Source: Pristionchus mayeri (Eukaryota > Nematoda > Chromadorea > Rhabditida > Neodiplogasteridae). From it: a stretch of DNA of 64,000 nucleotides. The position numbers and the translations under genes are program-made. The stretch is taken from the NCBI GenBank assembly GCA_036245805.1, contig BTRK01000006.1:53003257-53067256 (forward strand). The letters are read 5' to 3'. Positions 38,782-52,460 of this stretch are shown piece by piece (within the stretch, counting starts at the first letter, position 1; every line of letters starts with the position of its first letter). The notes below the pieces were generated by a model that was given only the letters and a program-made list of their open reading frames with translations, was not told the DNA's origin and did not search any database.

Positions 38782-39915
38782 GAGACGACAAGCCAGGAGG
38801 AGGATACGACAAGCCAGGAGGAGGAGATGACAAGCCTGGTGGAGGAGACGACAAGCCAGGAGGAGGATACGACAAGCCAGGTGGAGGAGACCACAAGCAA
38901 GGAGGAGGAGACGACAAGCCAGGAGGAGGAGGCGACAAGCCTGGAGGAGGAGACGACAAGCCTGGTGGAGGAGACGACAAGCCTGGAGGAGGAGACCCCA
39001 AGCAAGGAGGAGGAGACGACAAGCCTGGAGGAGGAGACGACAAGCTTGGAGGAGGAGGAGATAAGCCTGGTGGAGGAGACGACAAGCCTGGTGGAGGAGA
39101 CGACAAGCCTGGTGGAGGAGACGACAAGCCTGGAGGAGGAGACCCCAAGCAAGGAGGAGGAGACGACAAGCCTAGTGGAGGAGACGACAAGCTTGGAGGA
39201 GGAGGAGATAAGCCTGGTGGAGGAGACGACAAGCCTGGTGGAGGAGACGACAAGCCTGGTGGAGGAGACGACAAGCATGGAGGAGGAGGAGATAAGCCTG
39301 GTGGAGGAAACGACAAGCCTGGTGGAGGAGACGACAAGCATGGAGGAGGAGATGAAAAGCCTGGAGGAGACGACAAGCCTGGAGGAGGAGACGACAAGCC
39401 TGGAGGAGGAGATGACAAGCCTGAAGGAGGAGATGACAAGCCTGGTGGAGGAGACGACAAGCCTGGAGGAGGCGATGACAAGCCTGGTGGAGGAGACGAC
39501 AAGCCACGAGGAGGAGATGACAAGCCAGGAGGAGGAGACGACAATCCACGAGGAGGAGATGACAAGCCTGGTGGAGGAGACGACAAGCCTGGTGGAGGAG
39601 ACGACAAGCCTGGAGGAGGAGATGACAAGCCTGGTGGAGGGGACGACAATCCAGGAGGAGGAGATGACAAGCCAGGAGGAGGAGACGACAAGCCTTGAGG
39701 AGGAGATGACAAGCCTGGTGGAGAAGACGACAAGCCAGGAGGAGGAGATGACAAGCCTGGTGGAGAAGACGACAAGCCAGGAGGAGGAGATGACAAGCCT
39801 GGTGGAGGAGACGACAAGCCAGGAGGAGGAGACGACAAGCAAGGAGGAGGAGACGACAAGCCAGGAGGAGGAGACCACAAGCAAGTAGGAGGAGACGACA
39901 AGCCTTGAGGAGGAG

Positions 39916-42900
39916 ATGACAAGCCTGGTGGAGAAGACGACAAGCCTGGTGGAGGAGACGACAAGCCAGGAGGAGGAGACCACAAGCAAGGAGGAGGAGA
40001 CGACAAGCCTGGAGGAGGATACGACAAGCCAGGAGGTGGAGACCACAAGCAAGGAGGAGGAGACGACAAGCCAGGAGGAGGAGACGACAAGCCAGGAGGA
40101 GGAGACCACAAGCAAGGAGGAGGAGACGACAAGCCTGGAGGAGGAGACGACAAGCATGGAGGAGGAGACGACAAGCCAGGAGGAGGAGACGACAAGCCTG
40201 GAGGAGGAGACGACAAGCCAGGAGGAGGAGGCGACAAGCCTGGAGGAGGAGACGACAAGCCTGGATTAGGAGATGACAAGCCTGGTGGAGGAGGCGACAA
40301 GCCTGGAGGAGGAGACGACAAGCCTGGAGGAGGAGATGACAAGCCTGGTGGAGAAGACGACAAGCCAGGAGGAGGAGATGACAAGCCTGGTGGAGAAGAC
40401 GACAAGCCAGGAGGAGGAGATGACAAGCCTGGTGGAGGAGACGACAAGCCAGGAGGAGGATACGACAAGCCAGGAGGAGGAGACCACAAGCAAGGAGGAG
40501 GAGACGACAAGCCAGGAGGAGGAGGCGACAAGCCTGGAGGAGGAGACGACAAGCCTGGTGGAGGAGACGACAAGCCTGGAGGAGGAGACCCCAAGCAAGG
40601 AGGAGGAGACGACAAGCCTGGAGGAGGAGACGACAAGCTTGGAGGAGGAGGAGATAAGCCTGGTGGAGGAGACGACAAGCCTGGTGGAGGAGACGACAAG
40701 CCTGGAGGAGGAGACACCAAGCAAGGAGGAGGAGACGACAAGCCTGGTGGAGGAGACGACAAGCTTGGAGGAGGAGGAGATAAGCCTGGTGGAGGAGACG
40801 ACAAGCCTGGTGGAGGAGACGACAAGCCTGGAGGAGGCGATGACAAGCCTGGTGGAGGAGACGACAAGCCAGGAGGAGGATACGACAAGCCAGGAGGAGG
40901 AGATGACAAGCCTGGTGGAGGAGACGACAAGCCAGGAGGAGGATACGACAAGCCAGGTGGAGGAGACCACAAGCAAGGAGGAGGAGACGACAAGCCAGGA
41001 GGAGGAGGCGACAAGCCTGGAGGAGGAGACGACAAGCCTGGTGGAGGAGACGACAAGCCTGGAGGAGGAGACCCCAAGCAAGGAGGAGGAGACGACAAGC
41101 CTGGAGGAGGAGACGACAAGCTTGGAGGAGGAGGAGATAAGCCTGGTGGAGGAGACGACAAGCCTGGTGGAGGAGACGACAAGCCTGGTGGAGGAGACGA
41201 CAAGCCTGGAGGAGGAGACCCCAAGCAAGGAGGAGGAGACGACAAGCCTAGTGGAGGAGACGACAAGCTTGGAGGAGGAGGAGATAAGCCTGGTGGAGGA
41301 GACGACAAGCCTGGTGGAGGAGACGACAAGCCTGGTGGAGGAGACGACAAGCATGGAGGAGGAGGAGATAAGCCTGGTGGAGGAAACGACAAGCCTGGTG
41401 GAGGAGACGACAAGCATGGAGGAGGAGATGAAAAGCCTGGAGGAGACGACAAGCCTGGAGGAGGAGACGACAAGCCTGGAGGAGGAGATGACAAGCCTGA
41501 AGGAGGAGATGACAAGCCTGGTGGAGGAGACGACAAGCCTGGAGGAGGCGATGACAAGCCTGGTGGAGGAGACGACAAGCCACGAGGAGGAGATGACAAG
41601 CCAGGAGGAGGAGACGACAATCCACGAGGAGGAGATGACAAGCCTGGTGGAGGAGACGACAAGCCTGGTGGAGGAGACGACAAGCCTGGAGGAGGAGATG
41701 ACAAGCCTGGTGGAGGGGACGACAATCCAGGAGGAGGAGATGACAAGCCAGGAGGAGGAGACGACAAGCCTTGAGGAGGAGATGACAAGCCTGGTGGAGA
41801 AGACGACAAGCCAGGAGGAGGAGATGACAAGCCTGGTGGAGAAGACGACAAGCCAGGAGGAGGAGATGACAAGCCTGGTGGAGGAGACGACAAGCCAGGA
41901 GGAGGAGACGACAAGCAAGGAGGAGGAGACGACAAGCCAGGAGGAGGAGACCACAAGCAAGTAGGAGGAGACGACAAGCCTTGAGGAGGAGATGACAAGC
42001 CTGGTGGAGAAGACGACAAGCCTGGTGGAGGAGACGACAAGCCAGGAGGAGGAGACCACAAGCAAGGAGGAGGAGATGACAAGCCTGGTGGAGGAGACGA
42101 CAAGCCAGGAGGAGGAGACGACAAGCAAGGAGGAGGAGACGACAAGCCAGGAGGAGGAGACCACAAGCAAGGAGGAGGAGACGACAAGCCAGGAGGAGGA
42201 GACCACAAGCAAGTAGGAGGAGACGACAAGCCTTGAGGAGGAGATGACAAGCCTGGTGGAGAAGACGACAAGCCTGGTGGAGGAGACGACAAGCCAGGAG
42301 GAGGAGACCACAAGCAAGGAGGAGGAGACGACAAGCCTGGAGGAGGATACGACAAGCCAGGAGGTGGAGACCACAAGCAAGGAGGAGGAGACGACAAGCC
42401 AGGAGGAGGAGACGACAAGCCAGGAGGAGGAGACCACAAGCAAGGAGGAGGAGACGACAAGCCTGGAGGAGGAGACGACAAGCATGGAGGAGGAGACGAC
42501 AAGCCAGGAGGAGGAGACGACAAGCCTGGAGGAGGAGACGACAAGCCAGGAGGAGGAGGCGACAAGCCTGGAGGAGGAGACGACAAGCCTGGATTAGGAG
42601 ATGACAAGCCTGGTGGAGGAGGCGACAAGCCTGGAGGAGGAGACGACAAGCCTGGAGGAGGAGATGACAAGCCTGGTGGAGAAGACGACAAGCCAGGAGG
42701 AGGAGATGACAAGCCTGGTGGAGAAGACGACAAGCCAGGAGGAGGAGATGACAAGCCTGGTGGAGGAGACGACAAGCCAGGAGGAGGATACGACAAGCCA
42801 GGAGGAGGAGACCACAAGCAAGGAGGAGGAGACGACAAGCCAGGAGGAGGAGGCGACAAGCCTGGAGGAGGAGACGACAAGCCTGGTGGAGGAGACGACA

Positions 42901-44217
42901 AGCCTGGAGGAGGAGACCCCAAGCAAGGAGGAGGAGACGACAAGCCTGGAGGAGGAGACGACAAGCTTGGAGGAGGAGGAGATAAGCCTGGTGGAGGAGA
43001 CGACAAGCCTGGTGGAGGAGACGACAAGCCTGGAGGAGGAGACACCAAGCAAGGAGGAGGAGACGACAAGCCTGGTGGAGGAGACGACAAGCTTGGAGGA
43101 GGAGGAGATAAGCCTGGTGGAGGAGACGACAAGCCTGGTGGAGGAGACGACAAGCCTGGAGGAGGCGATGACAAGCCTGGTGGAGGAGACGACAAGCCAG
43201 GAGGAGGATACGACAAGCCAGGAGGAGGAGATGACAAGCCTGGTGGAGGAGACGACAAGCCAGGAGGAGGATACGACAAGCCAGGTGGAGGAGACCACAA
43301 GCAAGGAGGAGGAGACGACAAGCCAGGAGGAGGAGGCGACAAGCCTGGAGGAGGAGACGACAAGCCTGGTGGAGGAGACGACAAGCCTGGAGGAGGAGAC
43401 CCCAAGCAAGGAGGAGGAGACGACAAGCCTGGAGGAGGAGACGACAAGCTTGGAGGAGGAGGAAATAAGCCTGGTGGAGGAGACGACAAGCCTGGTGGAG
43501 GAGACGACAAGCCTGGTGGAGGAGACGACAAGCCTGGAGGAGGAGACCCCAAGCAAGGAGGAGGAGACGACAAGCCTAGTGGAGGAGACGACAAGCTTGG
43601 AGGAGGAGGAGATAAGCCTGGTGGAGGAGACGACAAGCCTGGTGGAGGAGACGACAAGCCTGGTGGAGGAGACGACAAGCATGGAGGAGGAGGAGATAAG
43701 CCTGGTGGAGGAAACGACAAGCCTGGTGGAGGAGACGACAAGCATGGAGGAGGAGATGAAAAGCCTGGAGGAGACGACAAGCCTGGAGGAGGAGACGACA
43801 AGCCTGGAGGAGGAGATGACAAGCCTGAAGGAGGAGATGACAAGCCTAGTGGAGGAGACGACAAGCCTGGAGGAGGCGATGACAAGCCTGGTGGAGGAGA
43901 CGACAAGCCACGAGGAGGAGATGACAAGCCAGGAGGAGGAGACGACAATCCACGAGGAGGAGATGACAAGCCTGGTGGAGGAGACGACAAGCCTGGTGGA
44001 GGAGACGACAAGCCTGGAGGAGGAGATGACAAGCCTGGTGGAGGGGACGACAATCCAGGAGGAGGAGATGACAAGCCAGGAGGAGGAGACGACAAGCCTT
44101 GAGGAGGAGATGACAAGCCTGGTGGAGAAGACGACAAGCCAGGAGGAGGAGATGACAAGCCTGGTGGAGAAGACGACAAGCCAGGAGGAGGAGATGACAA
44201 GCCTGGTGGAGGAGACG
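39916..44217 (+). repeat. 2,328-bp tandem repeat marked by GGATTAGG
   Basis: The rare TTA variant (CCTGGATTAGGAG) occurs at 40266 and 42594, 2,328 bp apart. The spacing is 110 units plus one 18-bp unit (GAAAAGCCTGGAGGAGAC, at 41431 and 43759). Translations agree from 39,916-41,889 against 42,244-44,217. Private changes in the second copy include GGAAATAAG near 43,463 and CCTAGTGG near 43,846. Confidence 0.88.
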
Positions 44218-45430
44218 ACAAGCCTGGTGGAGGAGACGACAAGCCTGGAGGAGGAGACACCAAGCAAGGAGGAGGAGACGACAAGCCTGGTGGAGGAGAC
44301 GACAAGCTTGGAGGAGGAGGAGATAAGCCTGGTGGAGGAGACGACAAGCCTGGTGGAGGAGACGACAAGCCTGGAGGAGGCGATGACAAGCCTGGTGGAG
44401 GAGACGACAAGCCAGGAGGAGGATACGACAAGCCAGGAGGAGGAGATGACAAGCCTGGTGGAGGAGACGACAAGCCAGGAGGAGGATACGACAAGCCAGG
44501 TGGAGGAGACCACAAGCAAGGAGGAGGAGACGACAAGCCAGGAGGAGGAGGCGACAAGCCTGGAGGAGGAGACGACAAGCCTGGTGGAGGAGACGACAAG
44601 CCTGGAGGAGGAGACCCCAAGCAAGGAGGAGGAGACGACAAGCCTGGAGGAGGAGACGACAAGCTTGGAGGAGGAGGAGATAAGCCTGGTGGAGGAGACG
44701 ACAAGCCTGGTGGAGGAGACGACAAGCCTGGTGGAGGAGACGACAAGCCTGGAGGAGGAGACCCCAAGCAAGGAGGAGGAGACGACAAGCCTAGTGGAGG
44801 AGACGACAAGCTTGGAGGAGGAGGAGATAAGCCTGGTGGAGGAGACGACAAGCCTGGTGGAGGAGACGACAAGCCTGGTGGAGGAGACGACAAGCATGGA
44901 GGAGGAGGAGATAAGCCTGGTGGAGGAAACGACAAGCCTGGTGGAGGAGACGACAAGCATGGAGGAGGAGATGAAAAGCCTGGAGGAGACGACAAGCCTG
45001 GAGGAGGAGACGACAAGCCTGGAGGAGGAGATGACAAGCCTGAAGGAGGAGATGACAAGCCTGGTGGAGGAGACGACAAGCCTGGAGGAGGCGATGACAA
45101 GCCTGGTGGAGGAGACGACAAGCCACGAGGAGGAGATGACAAGCCAGGAGGAGGAGACGACAATCCACGAGGAGGAGATGACAAGCCTGGTGGAGGAGAC
45201 GACAAGCCTGGTGGAGGAGACGACAAGCCTGGAGGAGGAGATGACAAGCCTGGTGGAGGGGACGACAATCCAGGAGGAGGAGATGACAAGCCAGGAGGAG
45301 GAGACGACAAGCCTTGAGGAGGAGATGACAAGCCTGGTGGAGAAGACGACAAGCCAGGAGGAGGAGATGACAAGCCTGGTGGAGAAGACGACAAGCCAGG
45401 AGGAGGAGATGACAAGCCTGGTGGAGGAGA
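43010..45430 (+). repeat. Nested 1,215-bp tandem duplication
   Basis: Inside the second 2,328-bp copy, the part starting near GACACCAAG at 43041 is repeated from 44256. The 18-bp unit also repeats at 43759 and 44974. The offset of 1,215 bp is 57 units plus 18 bp. The second copy lacks the two private changes named for the first (GGAAATAAG, CCTAGTGG near 43,846), so those changes arose after the duplication or were corrected in the copy. Confidence 0.85.
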
Positions 45431-45534
45431 CGACAAGCCAGGAGGAGGAGACGACAAGCAAGGAGGAGGAGACGACAAGCCAGGAGGAGGAGACCACAAG
45501 CAAGTAGGAGGAGACGACAAGCCTTGAGGAGGAG

Positions 45535-48467
45535 ATGACAAGCCTGGTGGAGAAGACGACAAGCCTGGTGGAGGAGACGACAAGCCAGGAGGAGGAGACC
45601 ACAAGCAAGGAGGAGGAGACGACAAGCCTGGAGGAGGATACGACAAGCCAGGAGGTGGAGACCACAAGCAAGGAGGAGGAGACGACAAGCCAGGAGGAGG
45701 AGACGACAAGCCAGGAGGAGGAGACCACAAGCAAGGAGGAGGAGACGACAAGCCTGGAGGAGGAGACGACAAGCATGGAGGAGGAGACGACAAGCCAGGA
45801 GGAGGAGACGACAAGCCTGGAGGAGGAGACGACAAGCCAGGAGGAGGAGGCGACAAGCCTGGAGGAGGAGACGACAAGCCTGGAGGAGGAGATGACAAGC
45901 CTGGTGGAGGAGGCGACAAGCCTGGAGGAGGAGACGACAAGCCTGGAGGAGGAGATGACAAGCCTGGTGGAGAAGACGACAAGCCAGGAGGAGGAGATGA
46001 CAAGCCTGGTGGAGAAGACGACAAGCCAGGAGGAGGAGATGACAAGCCTGGTGGAGGAGACGACAAGCCAGGAGGAGGATACGACAAGCCAGGAGGAGGA
46101 GACCACAAGCAAGGAGGAGGAGACGACAAGCCAGGAGGAGGAGGCGACAAGCCTGGAGGAGGAGACGACAAGCCTGGTGGAGGAGACGACAAGCCTGGAG
46201 GAGGAGACCCCAAGCAAGGAGGAGGAGACGACAAGCCTGGAGGAGGAGACGACAAGCTTGGAGGAGGAGGAGATAAGCCTGGTGGAGGAGACGACAAGCC
46301 TGGTGGAGGAGACGACAAGCCTGGTGGAGGAGACGACAATCATGGAGGAGGAGGAGATAAGCCTGGTGGAGGAAACGACAAGCCTGGTGGAGGAGACGAC
46401 AAGCATGGAGGAGGAGACCACAAGCAAGGAGGAGGAGACGACAAGCCTGGAGGAGGAGACGACAAGCCTGGAGGAGGAGATGACAAGCCTGGTGGAGGAG
46501 ACGACAAGCCTGGTGGAGGAGACGACAAGCTTGGAGGAGGAGGAGATAAGCCTGGTGGAGGAGACGACAAGCCTGGTGGAGGAGACGACAAGCCTGGTGG
46601 AGGAGACGACAAGCCTGGTGGAGGAGACGACAAGCATGGAGGAGGAGGAGATAAGCCTGGTGGAGGAAACGACAAGCCTGGTGGAGGAGACGACAAGCAT
46701 GGAGGAGGAGATGAAAAGCCTGGAGGAGGAGACGACAAGCCTGGAGGAGGAGATGACAAGCCTGAAGGAGGAGATGACAAGCCTGGTGGAGGAGACGACA
46801 AGCCTGGAGGAGGCGATGACAAGCCTGGTGGAGGAGACGACAAGCCACGAGGAGGAGATGACAAGCCAGGAGGAGGAGACGACAATCCACGAGGAGGAGA
46901 TGACAAGCCTGGTGGAGGAGACGACAAGCCTGGTGGAGGAGGAGATGACAAGCCTGGTGGAGGGGACGACAATCCACGAGGAGGAGATGACAAGCCTGGT
47001 GGAGGAGACGACAAGCCTGGTGGAGGAGGAGATGACAAGCCTGGTGGAGGGGACGACAATCCAGGAGGAGGAGATGACAAGCCTGGTGGAGGGGACGACA
47101 ATCCAGGAGGAGGAGATGACAAGCCAGGAGGAGGAGACGACAAGCCTGGAGGAGGAGATGACAAGCCTGGTGGAGAAGACGACAAGCCAGGAGGAGGAGA
47201 TGACAAGCCAGGAGGAGGAGACGACAAGCCTGGAGGAGGAAACCCCAAGCAAGGAGGAGGAGACGACAAGCCTGGAGGAGGAGATGACAAGCCTGGTGGA
47301 GGAGGCGACAAGCCTGGAGGAGGAGACGACAAGCCAGGAGGAGGAGACCACAAGCAAGGAGGAGGAGACGACAAGCCAGGAGGAGGAGACCACAAGCAAG
47401 GAGGAGGAGACGACAAGCCTGCAGGAGGAGACCACAAGCCAGGAGGAGAGGACGACAAGCCTGGAGGAGGAGACGACAAGCCTGGTGGAGGAGGAGATGA
47501 CAAGCCTGGTGGAGGGGACGACAATCCACGAGGAGGAGACGACAAGCCTGGAGGAGGAGACGACAAGCCAGGAGGAGGAGACGACAAGCCAGGAGGAGGA
47601 GACCACAAGCAAGGAGGAGGAGACGACAAGCCTGGAGGAGGATACGACAAGCCAGGAGGTGGAGACCACAAGCAAGGAGGAGGAGACGACAAGCCAGGAG
47701 GAGGAGACGACAAGCCAGGAGGAGGAGACCACAAGCAAGGAGGAGGAGACGACAAGCCTGGAGGAGGAGACGACAAGCATGGAGGAGGAAACGACAAGCC
47801 AGGAGGAGGAGACGACAAGCCTGGAGGAGGAGACGACAAGCCAGGAGGAGGAGGCGACAAGCCTGGAGGAGGAGACGACAAGCCTGGAGGAGGAGATGAC
47901 AAGCCTGGTGGAGGAGGCGACAAGCCTGGAGGAGGAGACGACAAGCCTGGAGGAGGAGATGACAAGCCTGGTGGAGAAGACGACAAGCCAGGAGGAGGAG
48001 ATGACAAGCCTGGTGGAGAAGACGACAAGCCAGGAGGAGGAGATGACAAGCCTGGTGGAGGAGACGACAAGCCAGGAGGAGGATACGACAAGCCAGGAGG
48101 AGGAGACCACAAGCAAGGAGGAGGAGACGACAAGCCAGGAGGAGGAGGCGACAAGCCTGGAGGAGGAGACGACAAGCCTGGTGGAGGAGACGACAAGCCT
48201 GGAGGAGGAGACCCCAAGCAAGGAGGAGGAGACGACAAGCCTGGAGGAGGAGACGACAAGCTTGGAGGAGGAGGAGATAAGCCTGGTGGAGGAGACGACA
48301 AGCCTGGTGGAGGAGACGACAAGCCTGGAGGAGGAGACACCAAGCAAGGAGGAGGAGACGACAAGCCTGGTGGAGGAGACGACAAGCTTGGAGGAGGAGG
48401 AGATAAGCCTGGTGGAGGAGACGACAAGCCTGGTGGAGGAGACGACAAGCCTGGTGGAGGAGACGAC
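45535..48467 (+). repeat. Rearranged copies of domain E units
   Basis: This stretch repeats the start of the 31,045/34,558 copies, including the GGAGGTGG variant and the AATCATGG variant at 46338. A further AATCATGG lies at 48468, 2,130 bp later (101 units plus three 24-bp units). The 24-bp units are near 46,935, 47,025 and 47,485. Private changes include CCTGCAGGAGG near 47,419 and GGAAACGAC near 47,787. Confidence 0.8.
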
Positions 48468-49129
48468 AATCATGGAGGAGGAGGAGATAAGCCTGATGGA
48501 GGAAACGACAAGCCTGGTGGAGGAGACGACAAGCATGGAGGAGGAGACCACAAGCAAGGAGGAGGAGACGACAAGCCTGGAGGAGGAGACGACAAGCCTG
48601 GAGGAGGAGATGACAAGCCTGGTGGAGGAGACGACAAGCCTGGTGGAGGAGACGACAAGCTTGGAGGAGGAGGAGATAAGCCTGGTGGAGGAGACGACAA
48701 GCCTGGTGGAGGAGACGACAAGCCTGGTGGAGGAGACGACAAGCCTGGTGGAGGAGACGACAAGCATGGAGGAGGAGGAGATAAGCCTGGTGGAGGAAAC
48801 GACAAGCCTGGTGGAGGAGACGACAAGCATGGAGGAGGAGATGAAAAGCCTGGAGGAGGAGACGACAAGCCTGGAGGAGGAGATGACAAGCCTGGTGGAG
48901 GAGGCGACAAGCCTGGAGGAGGAGACGACAAGCCAGGAGGAGGAGACCACAAGCAAGGAGGAGGAGACGACAAGCCAGGAGGAGGAGACCACAAGCAAGG
49001 AGGAGGAGACGACAAGCCTGGAGGAGGAGACCACAAGCCAGGAGGAGAGGACGACAAGCCTGGAGGAGGAGACGACAAGCCTGGTGGAGGAGGAGATGAC
49101 AAGCCTGGTGGAGGGGACGACAATCCAGG

Positions 49130-50660
49130 AGGAGGAGATGACAAGCCTGGTGGAGAAGACGACAAGCCAGGAGGAGGAGATGACAAGCCAGGAGGAGGAG
49201 ACGACAAGCCTGGAGGAGGAAACCCCAAGCAAGGAGGAGGAGACGACAAGCCTGGAGGAGGAGATGACAAGCCTGGTGGAGGAGGCGACAAGCCTGGAGG
49301 AGGAGACGACAAGCCAGGAGGAGGAGACCACAAGCAAGGAGGAGGAGACGACAAGCCAGGAGGAGGAGACCACAAGCAAGGAGGAGGAGACGACAAGCCT
49401 GGAGGAGGAGACCACAAGCCAGGAGGAGAGGACGACAAGCCTGGAGGAGGAGACGACAAGCCTGGTGGAGGAGACGACAAGCTTGGAGGAGGAGGAGATA
49501 AGCCTGGTGGAGGAGACGACAAGCCTGGTGGAGGAAACGACAAGCCTGGTGGAGGAGACGACAAGCTTGGAGGAGGAGGAGATAAGCCTGGTGGAGGAGA
49601 CGACAAGCCTGGTGGAGGAGACGACAAGCCTGGTGGAGGAGGAGATGACAAGCCTGGTGGAGGGGACGACAATCCACGAGGAGGAGATGACAAGCCTGGT
49701 GGAGGAGACGACAAGCCTGGTGGAGGAGGAGATGACAAGCCTGGTGGAGAAGACGACAAGCCAGGAGGAGGAGATGACAAGCCTGGTGGAGGAGGCGACA
49801 AGCCTGGAGGAGGAGACGACAAGCCAGGAGGAGGAGACCACAAGCAAGGAGGAGGAGACGACAAGCCAGGAGGAGGAGACCACAAGCAAGGAGGAGGAGA
49901 CGACAAGCCTGGAGGAGGAGACCACAAGCCAGGAGGAGAGGACGACAAGCCTGGAGGAGGAGACGACAAGCCTGGTGGAGGAGGAGATGACAAGCCTGGT
50001 GGAGGGGACGACAATCCACGAGGAGGAGATGACAAGCCTGGTGGAGGAGACGACAAGCCTGGTGGAGGAGGAGATGACAAGCCTGGTGGAGGGGACGACA
50101 ATCCAGGAGGAGGAGATGACAAGCCAGGAGGAGGAGACGACAAGCCTGGAGGAGGAGATGACAAGCCTGGTGGAGAAGACGACAAGCCAGGAGGAGGAGA
50201 TGACAAGCCAGGAGGAGGAGACGACAAGCCTGGAGGAGGAAACCCCAAGCAAGGAGGAGGAGACGACAAGCCTGGAGGAGGAGATGACAAGCCTGGTGGA
50301 GGAGGCGACAAGCCTGGAGGAGGAGACGACAAGCCAGGAGGAGGAGACCACAAGCAAGGAGGAGGAGACGACAAGCCAGGAGGAGGAGACCACAAGCAAG
50401 GAGGAGGAGACGACAAGCCTGGAGGAGGAGACCACAAGCCAGGAGGAGAGGACGACAAGCCTGGAGGAGGAGACGACAAGCCTGGTGGAGGAGACGACAA
50501 GCTTGGAGGAGGAGGAGATAAGCCTGGTGGAGGAGACGACAAGCCTGGTGGAGGAAACGACAAGCCTGGTGGAGGAGACGACAAGCTTGGAGGAGGAGGA
50601 GATAAGCCTGGTGGAGGAGACGACAAGCCTGGTGGAGGAGACGACAAGCCTGGTGGAGGA
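49130..50660 (+). repeat. Exact repeat of about 510 bp at 1,020-bp offset
   Basis: From about 49,130 to 49,640 the sequence is identical by eye to about 50,150-50,660. It includes the GGAAACCCCAAGC variant, GGAGAGGAC and the DDKL-NDKP-DDKL series. The copies diverge at 49,641/50,661, where one enters a 24-bp unit and the other a DDKP-DDKH unit. Confidence 0.88.
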
Positions 50661-52019
50661 GACGACAAGCATGGAGGAGGAGGAGATAAGCCTGGTGGAG
50701 GAAACGACAAGCCTGGTGGAGGAGACGACAAGCATGGAGGAGGAGATGAAAAGCCTGGAGGAGGAGACGACAAGCCTGGAGGAGGAGACGACAAGCCTGG
50801 AGGAGGAGATGACAAGCCTGAAGGAGGAGATGACAAGCCTGGTGGAGGAGACGACAAGCCTGGAGGAGGCGATGACAAGCCTGGTGGAGGAGACGACAAG
50901 CCACGAGGAGGAGATGACAAGCCAGGAGGAGGAGACGACAATCCACGAGGAGGAGATGACAAGCCTGGTGGAGGAGACGACGAGCCTGGTGGAGGAGGAG
51001 ATGACAAGCCTGGTGGAGGGGACGACAATCCACGAGGAGGAGATGACAAGCCTGGTGGAGGAGACGACAAGCCTGGTGGAGGAGGAGATGACAAGCCTGG
51101 TGGAGGGGACGACAATCCAGGAGGAGGAGATGACAAGCCAGGAGGAGGAGACGACAAGCCTGGAGGAGGAGATGACAAGCCTGGTGGAGAAGACGACAAG
51201 CCAGGAGGAGGAGATGACAAGCCAGGAGGAGGAGACGACAAGCCTGGAGGAGGAAACCCCAAGCAAGGAGGAGGAGACGACAAGCCTGGAGGAGGAGATG
51301 ACAAGCCTGGTGGAGGAGGCGACAAGCCTGGAGGAGGAGACGACAAGCCAGGAGGAGGAGACCACAAGCAAGGAGGAGGAGACGACAAGCCAGGAGGAGG
51401 AGACCACAAGCAAGGAGGAGGAGACGACAAGCCTGGAGGAGGAGACCACAAGCCAGGAGGAGAGGACGACAAGCCTGGAGGAGGAGACGACAAGCCTGGT
51501 GGAGGAGACGACAAGCTTGGAGGAGGAGGAGCTAAGCCTGGTGGAGGAGACGACAAGCCTGGTGGAGGAAACGACAAGCCTGGTGGAGGAGACGACAAGC
51601 ATGGAGGAGGAGATGAAAAGCCTGGAGGAGGAGATGACAAGCCTGGAGGAGGAGACGACAAGCCTGGAGGAGGAGATGACAAGCCAGAAGGAGGAGATGA
51701 CAAGCCTGGTGGAGGAGACGACAAGCCTGGAGGAGGCGATGACAAGCCTGGTGGAGGAGACGACAAGCCACGAGGAGGAGATGACAAGCCAGGAGGAGGA
51801 GACGACAATCCACGAGGAGGAGATGACAAGCCTGGTGGAGGAGACGACAAGCCTGGTGGAGGAGGAGATGACAAGCCTGGTGGAGGGGACGACAATCCAG
51901 GAGGAGGAGATGACAAGCCAGGAGGAGGAGACGACAAGCCTGGAGGAGGAGATGACAAGCCTGGTGGAGAAGACGACAAGCCAGGAGGAGGAGATGACAA
52001 GCCTGGAGGAGGAGACGAC

Positions 52020-52460
52020 AAGCCTGGAGGAGGAGACCCCAAGCAAGGAGGAGGAGACGACAAGCCTGGAGGAGGAGATGACAAGCCTGGTGGAGGAGGC
52101 GACAAGCCTGGTGGAGAAGACGACAAGCCAGGAGGAGGAGATGACAAGCCTGGTGGAGAAGACGACAAGCCAGGAGGAGGAGATGACAAGCCTGGAGGAG
52201 GAGACGACAAGCCTGGAGGAGGAGACCCCAAGCAAGGAGGAGGAGACGACAAGCCTGGAGGAGGAGATGACAAGCCTGGTGGAGGAGGCGACAAGCCTGG
52301 AGGAGGAGATGACAAGCCTGGTGGAGAAGACGACAAGCCAGGAGGAGGAGATGACAAGCCTGGTGGAGAAGACGACAAGCCAGGAGGAGGAGATGACAAG
52401 CCTGGAGGAGGAGACGACAAGCCTGGAGGAGGAGACCCCAAGCAAGGAGGAGGAGACGAC
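52020..52460 (+). repeat. Local triplicate of 9-10 units
   Basis: GACCCCAAGCAA occurs at 52035, 52224 and 52434, spaced 189 and 210 bp (9 and 10 units). Between them the same series recurs: DDKP, GGDKP, EDDKP, DDKP, EDDKP, DDKP, DDKP, DPKQ. The extra unit in the second interval is one DDKP between GGDKP and EDDKP. Confidence 0.82.

Noticed and set aside
35489..46339. Minus-strand Ser/Pro-rich open frame (SSPPPGL phase, 3,616 codons), extensin- or collagen-like at first sight
   Set aside because: No Gly-X-Y periodicity and no SPPPP with Tyr-rich modules. Its ends coincide with the AATCATGG markers at 35487 and 46338, so it is defined by array variants and not by gene boundaries.
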